Part shown: piece by piece, positions 22,984-36,129 of the stretch
How positions within the stretch are numbered: the stretch's first letter is position 1
Layout of the letters: each line of letters begins with the position of its first letter
Assembly: GCA_963576475.1 (NCBI GenBank)
Contig: OY754990.1
Coordinates: forward strand, 8,429,485 to 8,493,484
DNA: 64,000 bases
Direction: 5' to 3'
Origin: Molanna angustata
Lineage: Eukaryota; Arthropoda; Insecta; Trichoptera; Molannidae
Translations under genes and position numbers: made by a program
The notes under the pieces: model-generated
Databases searched by the model: none
Told to the model about the DNA's origin: nothing
Seen by the model: only the letters and a program-made list of their open reading frames with translations

Positions 22984-24334
22984 TTACTGCAAGTTGGCCA
23001 TTCGGCGTAAGAAAATCAATTTATCGTCTTGATTGTGATAATCCTGCACAGCCATCGCCACTTGATTGCTAAGGTTTTCGTACTTCTTCGTTTTTACTTC
23101 TGGTCGACCTCTTCGAGCATTGGCTAATAGTAACCTCTGACAAGCTATATATCTCGTTTTAACCCATTCAACAAGCTCCATATGCTTGGGTGACTACAGA
23201 GGAATAATGAGTTTAAGGCGTTGTGAAATCCTTCACAACAATTTGTCGTTTTTGGACTTCTTTCAGCAGCAGCTTCAAAATGATTCCACGTCGAAATTGG
23301 AAAGAGAGGTGATCTTCCTAAAACTCCATTAATGTACGTGGAATAAAAAAATATCAGAACGTCATTGTACTTTTCGTCATCCGGGAATATGCCTGCTAGT
23401 TGATTAAAAACCGCTTCCACCTCTGATTCCGGCACAAAAGAAAGAGCAGGTAAAGATTTCAACTTTAATCTTATGTCAATATCGGACTCGTAAACAACTT
23501 TTAAACCAACACTGTTTATTTTCCTCAAAACACTTTGGCAAAGATGAAAATAGCACCCCTTTACTTGCGCATGTGTAAAAGCTGTATGAGCAGCAGACAT
23601 ACATGCTTTTTCAAAATCTACCAAAATCTTTTCGGGGGCTATATTAGGTATTAAATATTTTAATATTCCGAACATCCTATTGTACGTGTCGGATTTTTTT
23701 TTTTAAGTAGAAAATATACGCATGAAGGATATGAATTACCAACCTTAGCATGCCATGTATATAGTTGATAAAACATTCTGGGTGCCTTGTCGAATGTACC
23801 ATCTCCATAAATGACGTCCTTATCTAATTCCGCAAGGAGATCGTTATCTCCAATTGCCAGAATCCTATCAGGGTCATCAGCTCCCGTATCATACAGAATT
23901 ATGTTTGAATACATCTCTGGGATGATAAAATCCGTTGTCGTTGGATTTGGAATGTGTGGAACATCTCTATTTCTTTGCAAATTTCGCGCCAGCGACGAAT
24001 ATTTGGGCAAATGTTCCAAAATGTCCATATTCACATTAAATAGTACATTTCCTATCACATTTCTTGAAGTTGAACCAACCGCTTTAATATCTTGCTTCAT
24101 TTTAGACATCAGTATATTCGCCTGTGCTTTTTGAGGATTAGAATCATGGCTGTGTTGAGGAATCTCCCCCATGATATTCTCATCCAATGTTTTCAAAAAT
24201 GCCCTACAATTGGTCGTAAAGTAGGACCTGCATCTCCAGGTTATTATTCCGTTTCGGCTTTCTCTAAGTTTACTGTATTCGTGTCCTTGATACGTCAGAG
24301 CTCGATTACCTCTCTGTGTAAGTGAGAATTCCAT
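22984..24334 (-). pseudogene. FLYWCH/MULE transposase, broken by two slippage frameshifts
   Basis: From ATG 24334 the first 220 residues hold an FLYWCH-type zinc finger (WRCRSY...C...HSH) and the start of a MULE transposase core (DVIYGDGTFDKAPRMFYQLY, first acidic residue). A frame change occurs at a run of 12 T's near 23690-23702. The second frame (23145-23675) continues with ILVDFEKACMSAA (second Asp), a Cys/His motif GCYFHLCQ, and TTNCCEGFHNALNS. A second change at a GATATATAGC stretch near 23154, consistent with an extra TA, leads into the C-terminal frame 22984-23181 ending RRMANLQ. Otherwise the sequence is intact. Terminal repeats were not found, so it could be a transposon relic or a decayed co-opted gene. 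Confidence 0.85.
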
Positions 24335-24510
24335 GGTGTCTGAAAAATAAATTATTTCGATTTTACTAATACATTTTATGAATACCTACTTAATAAAAAA
24401 TGAAACAAATTTTAGTTAAAAATAAATTTCTAAAATAATAAATTTAAATTAATTGCATTAAAAAAAAAAATTAATTAAATTTTTTATCCAAAACAAAATC
24501 GGAACCCATC
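24290..24510 (-). repeat. Start region of the MULE gene, left copy of a local duplication
   Basis: About 220 bases including the transposase start codon and 5' flank (CACCATGGAATTC on the - strand) recur at 24511-24636 plus 25291-25390. The left copy lacks the TTAA element and therefore preserves its empty insertion site. Confidence 0.8.
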
Positions 24511-24636
24511 ACGTCAGAGCTTGATTACCTCTCTGTGTAAGTGAGAATTCCATGGTGTCTGAAAAAACTTATTTCGATTTTACTAATACATTTTATGAAT
24601 ACCTACTTAATAAAAAAAGAAACCAATTTTAGTTAA

Positions 24637-25290
24637 GGGGGGACTGCTGCCAACGTACCTATTTTTCAATTTGATATACCATCATTATTTCATATCAAAT
24701 CGTTTTGATATGAAATAATTTAGATAGTTTGGGTATTAATAAACAAAAATATACCTTAACTTTTTGATAATGTTCTGTATAAATTCTTGTACAAAATAAT
24801 GGCATACCACGATTTTCAACGTTTATCATATATTTTTAATAAAGGCGTAGAGTAATATATTTTTTTTTTAAAAAATATCTAGAAAAATATGATGTGACGT
24901 TGCATTAATGCTTCAGGTTTAGTAAATAAACCTAAAAAACAATTCAGCGCCATTGCGTAATAAAAGTTTTTTTGGTTTATTTACTTAACCTGATGCGTTA
25001 ATGCAACGTCATATCATATTTTTCCAGATATTTTGTTCTTCTTTAATTTATAAAAAAAAATATTGCTCTATACCTTATATATTTTTAGAAATTTAAGATA
25101 AATGTCTAAAATCGGGGTATGCTTATTATTTTCCTACAAGAATATATACAGAACATAATCAAAAAGTTAAGGTATATTTCTCTTTATTAATATCCAAACT
25201 AACTAGATTATTTTTTTCAAAACGATTCGTTTCGTAATTATGATGGTATATCAAATTGAAAAAATAGGTACGTTGGCAGCAGTCACCCTC
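24637..25290. mobile_element. TTAA-flanked non-autonomous element, 654 bp (piggyBac-like)
   Basis: Terminal inverted repeats share GACTGCTGCCAACGTACC followed by TATTTTTCAATTTGATAT-like sequence, with TTAA on both sides (24633-24636, 25291-25294). The neighbouring duplicated segment at 24400-24420 has AGTTAAAAATAAATTTC with no insertion, so the pre-insertion TTAA site is directly visible. The interior is also palindromic (two mirrored TTAGTAAATAAACC-type blocks). No coding content. A related copy is at 37559-38425. Confidence 0.8.
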
Positions 25291-25294
25291 TTAA

Positions 25295-26605
25295 ACATAA
25301 ATTTCTAAAATAATAAATTTAAATTAAATCGCATTTAAAAAATGCATATTAAATTTTTTTATCCAAAACAAAATCGTAATCCATCCTTCTTTCATAATAT
25401 GGAGATCTAAAATATGTTAAGATATTATAGAGCTCCATATGATAATTGTATCCATGATATGGGAATCATGAGGGTTTTGATTTCACCGTTTGACGGGATT
25501 TGCCCCCCAGGTCTTCCATTCCATACTCCCCAAGTATAAATATTCCTTTAGTTGTTTTAGCCATTCGATTATATAATGATTAATTTAATTTTCCTATTAT
25601 AAAATGATTAATACATATTTCTGTATGACTTCAAAAAGGTAATTTCTCCTGTTTTGGAGTGAGTTACATTTTTCACAAAACATACAAACTAACTATATAA
25701 ATCTTAACCTAAGTATCAAGGAACATGATTTGTAGCCAAATATCTTGAACTTTTAGCCGAGAAGGGGGGCCATTTGCACGAAAACCAACGAAGCAACGCA
25801 AATTTGCACTCTGCGCAACCGAAAGCTCGTTCAAGATGTTTGGCGAAAATTTTGCCTACATAACATTTTCATTGATTTAAAAACAAAAAAATGCAAAAAC
25901 ATAAAATCAATTAAAATATAAATAATCACAAAAGCTCTAAATAATAAAATAATATAAGTAAGAAAATAATTCGCTTACCCTCTATTGAAATAAAATCCAC
26001 GATAATATCCAAGTTATTGATTCCACTACACTCTTTACTCCGACGTGTTCGAAAAGCAAAAGGGTTATGATATTCATTTTTTCTACAAAAAATGTACATG
26101 TTTTAGATTAAAAAAAAATCGTTTGAGAAAGACTTTTGAAGCTGTATCCAGGGCCAGTACTCAACTGAGCAGGTATCTGCCCGCCAGTGTGCAAGACATC
26201 TATTGCCTTCCTCTTTTTGGGAAAAAACAAAAATATACGTACCTATTTCATAATTATTAGCTGTATTATTTTTAAAACGTATTGTTTTAACAAATTTCAG
26301 TTTATTTGATCCAACTGTTAATGATTTGCTCAAGAAAACTTAAAATAGAAAAATATATATTTTTTAAACATTAAAAAATATTCTCCTTGCATTTTAAGAC
26401 GCGAATTCATTAAAAATTATTTCTTACAAATCTATATTTTCTAGTACAAATGTTTAATGGATATAACAAGACTACCTTAGGTTTTCTTGAGACATCTTAG
26501 ATAGAAGATAATTTTTGATTATGTTGAGTTTTGAAATACTTTTTACCGATAATAACGGAAACTATCAGTGTTGAAAAAATCCAAAAGCAATGATATTATG
26601 TATTT
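25295..26605. other. Right copy of the MULE-flank duplication, then no gene seen
   Basis: 25291-25390 completes the duplicated segment. The rest is AT-rich with short frames lacking motifs. A stretch around 25480-25540 (CACCGTTTGACGGGATTTG) is unexplained. Confidence 0.35.
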
Positions 26606-29600
26606 ATGATATTTAGTAATGTTTGTTTTGTCTGACGTGAATTGCACATTATAATCCCATTCATCCCACCTTGATCTAACCTAACCTTGTGTAATGATAT
26701 TTAGTAATATTGTTCGATTACGTTTACATGTTTGTTTTGTCTGAAGTGAATTGCACATCATAATCCCATTCATCCCACCTTGATCTAACCTAACCTTGTG
26801 TAATGATATTTAGTAATATTGTTCGATTACGTTTACATGTTTGTTTTGTCTGACGTGAATTGCACATCATAATCCCATTCATCCCACCTTGATCTAACCT
26901 AACCTTGTGTAATGATATTTAGTAATATTGTTCGATTACGTTTACATGTTTGTTTTGTCTGACGTGAATTGCACATCATAATCCCATTCATCCCACCTTG
27001 ATCTAACCTAACCTTGTGTAATGATATTTAGTAATATTGTTCGAATACGTTTACATGTTTGTTTTGTCTGACGTGAATTGCACATTATAATCCCATTCAT
27101 CCCACCTTGATCTAACCTAACCTTGTGTAATGATATTTAGTAATATTGTTCGATTACGTTTACATGTTTGTTTTGTCTGACGTGAATTGCACATTATAAT
27201 CCCATTCATCCCACCTTGATCTAACCTAACCTTGTGTAATGATATTTAGTAATATTGTTCGATTACGTTTACATGTTTGTTTTGTCTGAAGTGAATTGCA
27301 CATCATAATCCCATTCATCCCACCTTGATCTAACCTAACCTTGTGTAATGATATTTAGTAATATTTTTCGATTACGTTTACATGTTTGTTTTGTCTGACG
27401 TGAATTGCACATCATAATCCCATTCATCCCACCTTGATCTAACCTAACCTTGTGTAATGATATTTAGTAATATTGTTCGATTACGTTTACATGTTTGTTT
27501 TGTCTGACGTGAATTGCACATCATAATCCCATTCATCCCACCTTGATCTAACCTAACCTTGTGTAATGATATTTAGTAATATTGTTCGAATACGTTTACA
27601 TGTTTGTTTTGTCTGACGTGAATTGCACATTATAATCCCATTCATCCCACCTTGATCTAACCTAACCTTGTGTAATGATATTTAGTAATATTGTTCGATT
27701 ACGTTTACATGTTTGTTTTGTCTGAAGTGAATTGCACATCATAATCCCATTCATCCCACCTTGATCTAACCTAACCTTGTGTAATGATATTTAGTAATAT
27801 TGTTCGATTACGTTTACATGTTTGTTTTGTCTGACGTGAATTGCACATCATAATCCCATTCATCCCACCTTGATCTAACCTAACCTTGTGTAATGATATT
27901 TAGTAATATTGTTCGATTACGTTTACATGTTTGTTTTGTCTGACGTGAATTGCACATCATAATCCCATTCATCCCACCTTGATCTAACCTAACCTTGTGT
28001 AATGATATTTAGTAATATTGTTCGATTACGTTTACATGTTTGTTTTGTCTGACGTGAATTGCACATCATAATCCCATTCATCCCACCTTGATCTAACCTA
28101 ACCTTGTGTAATGATATTTAGTAATATTGTTCGATTACGTTTACATGTTTGTTTTGTCTGACGTGAATTGCACATCATAATCCCATTCATCCCACCTTGA
28201 TCTAACCTAACCTTGTGTAATGATATTTAGTAATATTGTTCGATTACGTTTACATGTTTGTTTTGTCTGACGTGAATTGCACATCATAATCCCATTCATC
28301 CCACCTTGATCTAACCTAACCTTGTGTAATGATATTTAGTAATATTGTTCGAATACGTTTACATGTTTGTTTTGTCTGACGTGAATTGCACATTATAATC
28401 CCATTCATCCCACCTTGATCTAACCTAACCTTGTGTAATGATATTTAGTAATATTGTTCGATTACGTTTACATGTTTGTTTTGTCTGAAGTGAATTGCAC
28501 ATCATAATCCCATTCATCCCACCTTGATCTAACCTAACCTTGTGTAATGATATTTAGTAATATTGTTCGATTACGTTTACATGTTTGTTTTGTCTGACGT
28601 GAATTGCACATCATAATCCCATTCATCCCACCTTGATCTAACCTAACCTTGTGTAATGATATTTAGTAATATTGTTCGATTACGTTTACATGTTTGTTTT
28701 GTCTGACGTGAATTGCACATCATAATCCCATTCATCCCACCTTGATCTAACCTAACCTTGTGTAATGATATTTAGTAATATTGTTCGATTACGTTTACAT
28801 GTTTGTTTTGTCTGACGTGAATTGCACATTATAATCCCATTCATCCCACCTTGATCTAACCTAACCTTGTGTAATGATATTTAGTAATATTGTTCGATTA
28901 CGTTTACATGTTTGTTTTGTCTGAAGTGAATTGCACATCATAATCCCATTCATCCCACCTTGATCTAACCTAACCTTGTGTAATGATATTTAGTAATATT
29001 GTTCGATTACGTTTACATGTTTGTTTTGTCTGACGTGAATTGCACATCATAATCCCATTCATCCCACCTTGATCTAACCTAACCTTGTGTAATGATATTT
29101 AGTAATATTGTTCGATTACGTTTACATGTTTGTTTTGTCTGACGTGAATTGCACATCATAATCCCATTCATCCCACCTTGATCTAACCTAACCTTGTGTA
29201 ATGATATTTAGTAATATTGTTCGATTACGTTTACATGTTTGTTTTGTCTGACGTGAATTGCACATCATAATCCCATTCATCCCACCTTGATCTAACCTAA
29301 CCTTGTGTAATGATATTTAGTAATATTGTTCGATTACGTTTACATGTTTGTTTTGTCTGACGTGAATTGCACATCATAATCCCATTCATCCCACCTTGAT
29401 CTAACCTAACCTTGTGTAATGATATTTAGTAATATTGTTCGATTACGTTTACATGTTTGTTTTGTCTGACGTGAATTGCACATCATAATCCCATTCATCC
29501 CACCTTGATCTAACCTAACCTTGTGTAATGATATTTAGTAATATTGTTCGAATACGTTTACATGTTTGTTTTGTCTGACGTGAATTGCACATTATAATCC

Positions 29601-30275
29601 CATTCATCCCACCTTGATCTAACCTAACCTTGTGTAATGATATTTAGTAATATTGTTCGATTACGTTTACATGTTTGTTTTGTCTGAAGTGAATTGCACA
29701 TCATAATCCCATTCATCCCACCTTGATCTAACCTAACCTTGTGTAATGATATTTAGTAATATTGTTCGATTACGTTTACATGTTTGTTTTGTCTGACGTG
29801 AATTGCACATCATAATCCCATTCATCCCACCTTGATCTAACCTAACCTTGTGTAATGATATTTAGTAATATTGTTCGATTACGTTTACATGTTTGTTTTG
29901 TCTGACGTGAATTGCACATCATAATCCCATTCATCCCACCTTGATCTAACCTAACCTTGTGTAATGATATTTAGTAATATTGTTCGATTACGTTTACATG
30001 TTTGTTTTGTCTGACGTGAATTGCACATTATAATCCCATTCATCCCACCTTGATCTAACCTAACCTTGTGTAATGATATTTAGTAATATTGTTCGATTAC
30101 GTTTACATGTTTGTTTTGTCTGACGTGAATTGCACATTATAATCCCATTCATCCCACCTTGATCTAACCTAACCTTGTGTAATGATATTTAGTAATATTG
30201 TTCGATTACGTTTACATGTTTGTTTTGTCTGACATGAATTGCACATTATAATCCCATTCATCCCACCTTGATATA
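26606..30275. repeat. 109-bp satellite array, about 34 units
   Basis: TTGATCTAACC starts at 26671 and recurs every 109 bases to about 30268. The first unit lacks about 21 bases and the last is diverged. Each unit contains CTAACCTAACC (reverse complement GGTTAGGTTAG, two TTAGG telomere-type words). Units differ at a few sites: GAATACG or GATTACG, GAAGTG or GACGTG, CATTATA or CATCATA. Their order reveals an 11-unit higher-order duplication (27653-28851 against 28852-30050). Identity between units is near complete, so homogenisation is recent. No coding frame spans it. Confidence 0.97.
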
Positions 30276-30736
30276 ACATAATTAGTAATTAAGTAATTTA
30301 TGTAATTAGCGAGTTCCCGAAATACAGGAAAGTACATTTTTTACATATAACTATAAAAACCTCATAATTTTTCTAAATTAAGCAAGTTTGAATGCTTGTG
30401 TTATAGATGTACGAAACCGGTTGAGACGACATTCCGACTCACGAACACTGGATTACTAATCTGGATCAATACTAGTGCTTTTCTGTAAATCTAGTAAAAG
30501 AAAATATGAAAGATGTTTCGGATATTTATATGTATATAATTATATAGCAATTACTTATTAATATGGTTGAATATTTTATCATTCGTTTAATAAAGTTGAA
30601 ACAAATACAGAAATCATTAAGAATCGAATGAATATTATGTCCTTGGAACAAGTAGGAACCTACATATCAAAAATATTATGATAATTTCATGGAATCTACT
30701 TAGTTGCTTCTCTATCGTGCTCTTTCTCTTTATATT

Positions 30737-30773
<37 letters not shown>

Positions 30774-30887
30774 TAGCTTTTATGTCCCGCCGTTGGCCAA
30801 GAATGTAAAATTGTGAAAGAAAAAGCAATCGTTTTTATAATATTGTCACCCAATTATTTTGCAATATCAGACTATAAAAAGTGGTTT
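30276..30887. other. No gene seen; short (TA)n at 30738-30771
   Basis: AT-rich. The TA run ends in ATACTAGCTTTTATGTCCCG, reminiscent of repeat-element ends in insect genomes. The complex repeat block starts beyond it. Confidence 0.4.
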
Positions 30888-31549
30888 GAAATTTGATTGA
30901 GTTTAAGTATTGTAAAATGTTCAAGTGATGGCCACAACCCATTCTTTTTTATATATTGCTATAAAGTGTGAATGAAGTATAATATTTATACAATTTCTGC
31001 TCGCATGGACTATGCGTAATGGTTTTAAATATGACTGTTTATCAACGTTGTAAAGAGATTGGTTTGGCCACAACCCCCATTTTTAAATATTATCATCGAA
31101 AACAAATTGTAATGTGTACCTATTGAAAATTTAGTAATTTTCGATGCTGGGATGTGGTTAAAATTTGATTAAACAAACGTAGGTACTGAAAAGATCTAGT
31201 ATTGGTCACATCCCATTCGTTTTTATATTTTTTCATCAAGTGTGCATTATATTTTTGCTCAATTTGACTGAAAGTCTTCATTAACGAAGAAGAAGAAGAC
31301 TTGAACTATAGTAAATAATTTTTAATTTGAATATAAATGTTGTGAAGAGTTCAGTAATGGCCACAACCCCCATTCTTTAAATATTAGGTGTTGAAAATTA
31401 TTCAAAATAGGATGATATAAATGGTTTAAATTTAATTAAACAAAAGTATTGAAAAGATTCTAGTGCAGGTTATATCGTCACATCCCATTCATTTCATATG
31501 TATTTTCATCAAGTGTGCATATCGTTAATAATATTTCTGCACAATAGAC
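30888..31549 (+). repeat. Decayed tandem repeat with GGCCACAACCC / GGTCACATCCC boxes
   Basis: Boxes reading GGCCACAACCCATTC, GGCCACAACCCCCAT, GGTCACATCCCATTC, GGCCACAACCCCCAT and CGTCACATCCCATTC recur at intervals of about 110-170 bases, joined by similar AT-rich linkers (AATTTGATTAAACAAA, TCAAGTGTGCAT). No coding content. Confidence 0.6.
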
Positions 31550-32040
31550 TATTAGACTTAAAACTAACCCAAAAGACTAAATAAAAAAGAGAAAAATAAG
31601 TATAAGACTATAAGAAATAGTTTGTATAAAAAACTATTCCAATGGTCTACATAAAATAAGTAAAAATACATATACCTAATAGAAGAATTAGACTATTGGA
31701 AATAGATTGTATAAAAGCTCACCCAAAGGTCTACAAAAAAGAAGAAGAAGAATATTTAGACTATTGGAAATAGTTTGTATAAATACTGACCAAAAGTTCT
31801 ACATAAAAGAAAATGAATAAGACTATTGGAAATAGTTTGTATTAAAACTCTCCCAAAAGTCTACGTACTTAAATGAAGAAGAATAATAATTAGACTAAAG
31901 GAAATAATTTTTATAAAAAAATGACCCAAATGTATACATAAAAGAAGAAGAAGATGATTTAGACAATAGGAAATAGTTTGTATAAAAACTGCCCTAAAGG
32001 TCTACATAAAATTAAGAAGAAAAAGAATTAGACTCCAGGA
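31550..32040 (+). repeat. Decayed tandem repeat, about 7 units of 60-85 bases
   Basis: Units begin AGACTATTGGAAATAGTTTG, then carry a YCCAAAAGTCTACATAAA block and end in GAAGAAGAAG runs of varying length. Length variation comes mainly from the GAA runs. No coding content. Confidence 0.7.
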
Positions 32041-32212
32041 CCCGCCGCTTCAGGCCCTTCAGTACCTCCCGTCCCTTTAATCCCTCATTACGTCCCTTCC
32101 CATCAGGCCCTTCAGTACCTTCTGTCCCTTCAGGCAGTTTTATACCTCCCGTCCCTTCAGGCCCTTTAGTGCCTCCCTTCCCTTCATTACATCCCGTCCC
32201 ATCAGTCGGTTA
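32041..32212 (+). repeat. Pyrimidine-rich short tandem repeat (CCCTTCAGGCCCTTCAGTACC)
   Basis: Permutations of CCCTTCAGGC, CAGTACCTCCCGT and CCCATCAG repeat across about 170 bases, strongly strand-asymmetric (C+T on the + strand). Confidence 0.7.
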
Positions 32213-32860
32213 AGAAAAGTTTAAATCCAGAAACCATCCTGGAAGAACCGCGAAGAGATGAAAGAACCTTCTTTTCCCAGGATGCTCTACTTAATAGGTA
32301 AAATGACTAAATACACGAAGAAGAAGAAAAAAGTTTAAACCCAGATACCTGCGAAGAGATGGAAGGACAGTTGGACCTTCTTCTCCCAGGATTCTCCAAC
32401 TTCATAGGTAAAATGAGCAAAAATACACGATGAAGAAGAAGAAGAAGAAATAAGTTTAAATCCAGATACCTGCGAAGAGATGGAAGGAAAATTGGACATT
32501 CTTCTCCCAGGTTAGTCCACCTTCAAAGGTAAAATGACCAAATAGACGGTGAAGAAGAAGAAGAAAAAAGTTTAAATCCAGAAACCTGCGAAGAGATGGA
32601 AGGAAAATTGGACCTTCATCTCCCAGGATAGTTCATCTTCATAGGTAAGATGACCAAGTACACGTTGAAGAAAAAGAAGAAAAAAGTTTATATGCAGAAC
32701 CCGTCCTGGAAGACCTGTGAAGAGATGGAGGGACAGTCGGACCATCTTTTCCCAGGATATTCCCCCTTCATAGGTAAAACGACCAAATACACGAAGAAGA
32801 AGAAGAATAAGAAAAAAGTTTAAATCCAAAAACCATCCTGGGCATACGCTCGACAATTCA
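32213..32860 (+). repeat. Tandem repeat, 5-6 units of about 116-130 bases
   Basis: Units start AAAAGTTTAAATCCAG and carry GCGAAGAGATGGAAGGA, TTCTCCCAGGAT, TCATAGGTAAAATGACCAAA and a (GAA)n end, at about 32213, 32329, 32449, 32565, 32680 and a partial at 32812. The last runs into CACCAAAGTTTCATTATAAT and a (TAAA)n tail, which look like a transposon 3' end. A - strand frame over it is repeat-derived. Confidence 0.8.
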
Positions 32861-32899
32861 CCAAAGTTTCATTATAATCGGACAAACGGTTGATAAATA

Positions 32900-34152
<1,253 letters not shown>

Positions 34153-34980
34153 TTTGTATTACATACAAGATATTGGTTTTTCCCAAATACAATATTTATA
34201 TTGCATTTTATCAGTATAAACATCCTTCCGGTTCTCTTTTTACATTAGATTACTTCAAGCCATTTTAATGTAACATTTTTCTCTATTTTATAACTTGAGG
34301 GTGTTTGGATTTCTTTTTTAATTAAATCACGGCATTGATATTTTGTATAGTTATAATTGTATCTTTCAATATAAGGAAATGTTAATTTTCTATAGATACA
34401 TATAAATTCGTAATGTTTTCATTTTCGATACGTTTACAACGAAAATTCCATTTAAACTAATATTTATTTTATTCCATTTTTAAATCTTCCTAGGCACAAT
34501 ACGAATAATAAAATTATCTGAAATCGATCCTGTTACGGTCAACACATTTTATTACAACCGAAACATGTGGCATTCGCTTGTTGAGTTGTGCAACTTTCTA
34601 AACGATATATCCTTTCATAACACATAGGTAGGTAACTAAAATTGACATCCTAGAATCATAATATCCATGAACAATGTAAAACCATTTTAAGCAACGAAAC
34701 TGAATATTATACAAGTCACTTTAGATCAATTTATATGAAACCAATTATGTGTAGGTACTCGCTTTCTAGCTACTACCTACGTAGATTTACTTCATTAAAA
34801 TATTGTTTTCATTTTTTTTCCATATTTAGTTCTCTACTAGGCTATACCGGCTTTTTCTTGATCAAATTTTATGAAAAAAGCGGCATAATGGACAAAAAAT
34901 CGGTCGGCATATATAGGTATAGGATAAATTTCAACAAACAACTATTGGTGGATTTTCCAACAGTGATTAACAATGGCATA
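34153..34980. other. No gene seen
   Basis: AT-rich. A short frame at 34735-35001 has no motif and runs into the dispersed repeat. Confidence 0.35.
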
Positions 34981-35180
34981 AATCACTTTATGATCACGTA
35001 AACCAGCCGATGACAGGTCGTAAGCCCTGTGGGTGCCTTGAGTTCCTGGTTCTTCTATTACATCCCAACTTCGTCTCTATTGAGATGTTAAGAGGTATGT
35101 CAATAAAAATTTCATTTGACTCCCGACATGAAAAAAAATCCAATGTTTGCGTATTTGCAATAAAAAAATATTCGAGGAGT
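34981..35180 (+). repeat. Dispersed repeat copy (GACAGGTCGTAAGCCCTGT family)
   Basis: Carries CCAGCCGATGACAGGTCGTA, CTTCGTCTCTATTGAGAT, TTTGACTCCCGACA and AAATCCAATGTTTGCG blocks shared with 441-570 (reversed), 1319-1430 and 51990-52090. Confidence 0.7.
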
Positions 35181-35957
35181 AATTATAATAAGCAAACCGA
35201 GGGTGATTTCCCAAAGATTCATAGTGGAACAATCAGCGCCCAGCCTATAGTGATAATTTCCACTGTGATTCGCAGTGGAATCATCGAATCATAAATGTTT
35301 TATTCCGAGTTCTGAATTCATCTCTATGTGGAACATAGTACCTATATATGGTGCGAAGCCTTTAAATTGCTGTTTTTAGCATGCAAAAAGTCCACTACGC
35401 CATACGAAATGTTCCTTCTTTCATAGTACCCACGCGTCTTGTCTTAAAACTGTCAATCTATTTAAAGAAATTAATTCTCTTGAATAAATCGACAGTAGGA
35501 TAAATTATATTTATAGACTACGTATTCATATTTCTTATTTTTGTGCGGAAAAACTATTTCATATAGCTCCACTTCTAAACTAATTACACTGGTTGAAGTG
35601 TCCAGGGCGAGTTGACTACAAAACTTGTTTGACGGTGTTTAATACTTTGAACTACCTGGCACCACAATACATTCAAGAAATGTGTCAAGATAAAAAAAGC
35701 TTCCTGAGAGGCACCTGTCGCTGGTAACCCCCACATTGCGGGTTATATGCCGTGAAAAAAATATTTTTTAGATATCTGGAGAATTTAAAGATACGTAATA
35801 TGTAGGTATATGGCTGATATCACGTTAATAAACATCGATATATCGCTTATTAAAATGTCGGTGAAATAAAATTTAGGTATATTCAAGTTTATAATATATT
35901 AAATATATTGTTATTGACGTTATCTGATTTCATAATCTCTTTGAAATCGTATTAGAA
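35181..35957. other. Fragments of dispersed repeats, no gene seen
   Basis: 35300-35385 is a reversed, diverged piece of the Helitron-like repeat (GCGAAGCC...GTTTTTAG). 35706-35750 is a reversed piece of the repeat that was the hAT target at 2.26 kb (CACCTGTCGCTGGTAACCCC). The rest is featureless. Confidence 0.45.
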
Positions 35958-36129
35958 ATGTACTGTTTTGTCTATGTGTTGTATTATCACCGTTCTTATT
36001 TGTCATTGTACTGATTTGTCAATATGTTGTTTTGACTGTGTGTTGAATTGTCGCTGTTCTGTTATGTCGTTTTCTGTTTTGACGTGTAACGAATTGTCGT
36101 GTTCTGATTTGACTTTAACGATTTGTCCG
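35958..36129 (+). repeat. Degenerate 15-16-bp minisatellite, 11 units
   Basis: Units align as xTGTxCTGxTTTGTCx: ATGTACTGTTTTGTCT, ATGTGTTGTATTATCA, CCGTTCTTATTTGTCA, TTGTACTGATTTGTCA, ATATGTTGTTTTGACT, GTGTGTTGAATTGTCG, CTGTTCTGTTATGTCG, then four 15-base units. The first seven are exactly 16 bases. It abuts the left side of a Helitron-like copy and replaces the 5' end seen in the 40-kb copy. Confidence 0.8.

Noticed and set aside
26671..26780. CENP-B box in the satellite unit
   Set aside because: TTCGATTACG lacks the required A and CGGG positions.
26606..30275. CRISPR-like array
   Set aside because: Units are contiguous 109-bp satellite copies with no unique spacers, in eukaryotic DNA.
32572..32856. 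94-residue frame on the - strand
   Set aside because: Falls wholly in the 116-bp tandem array.
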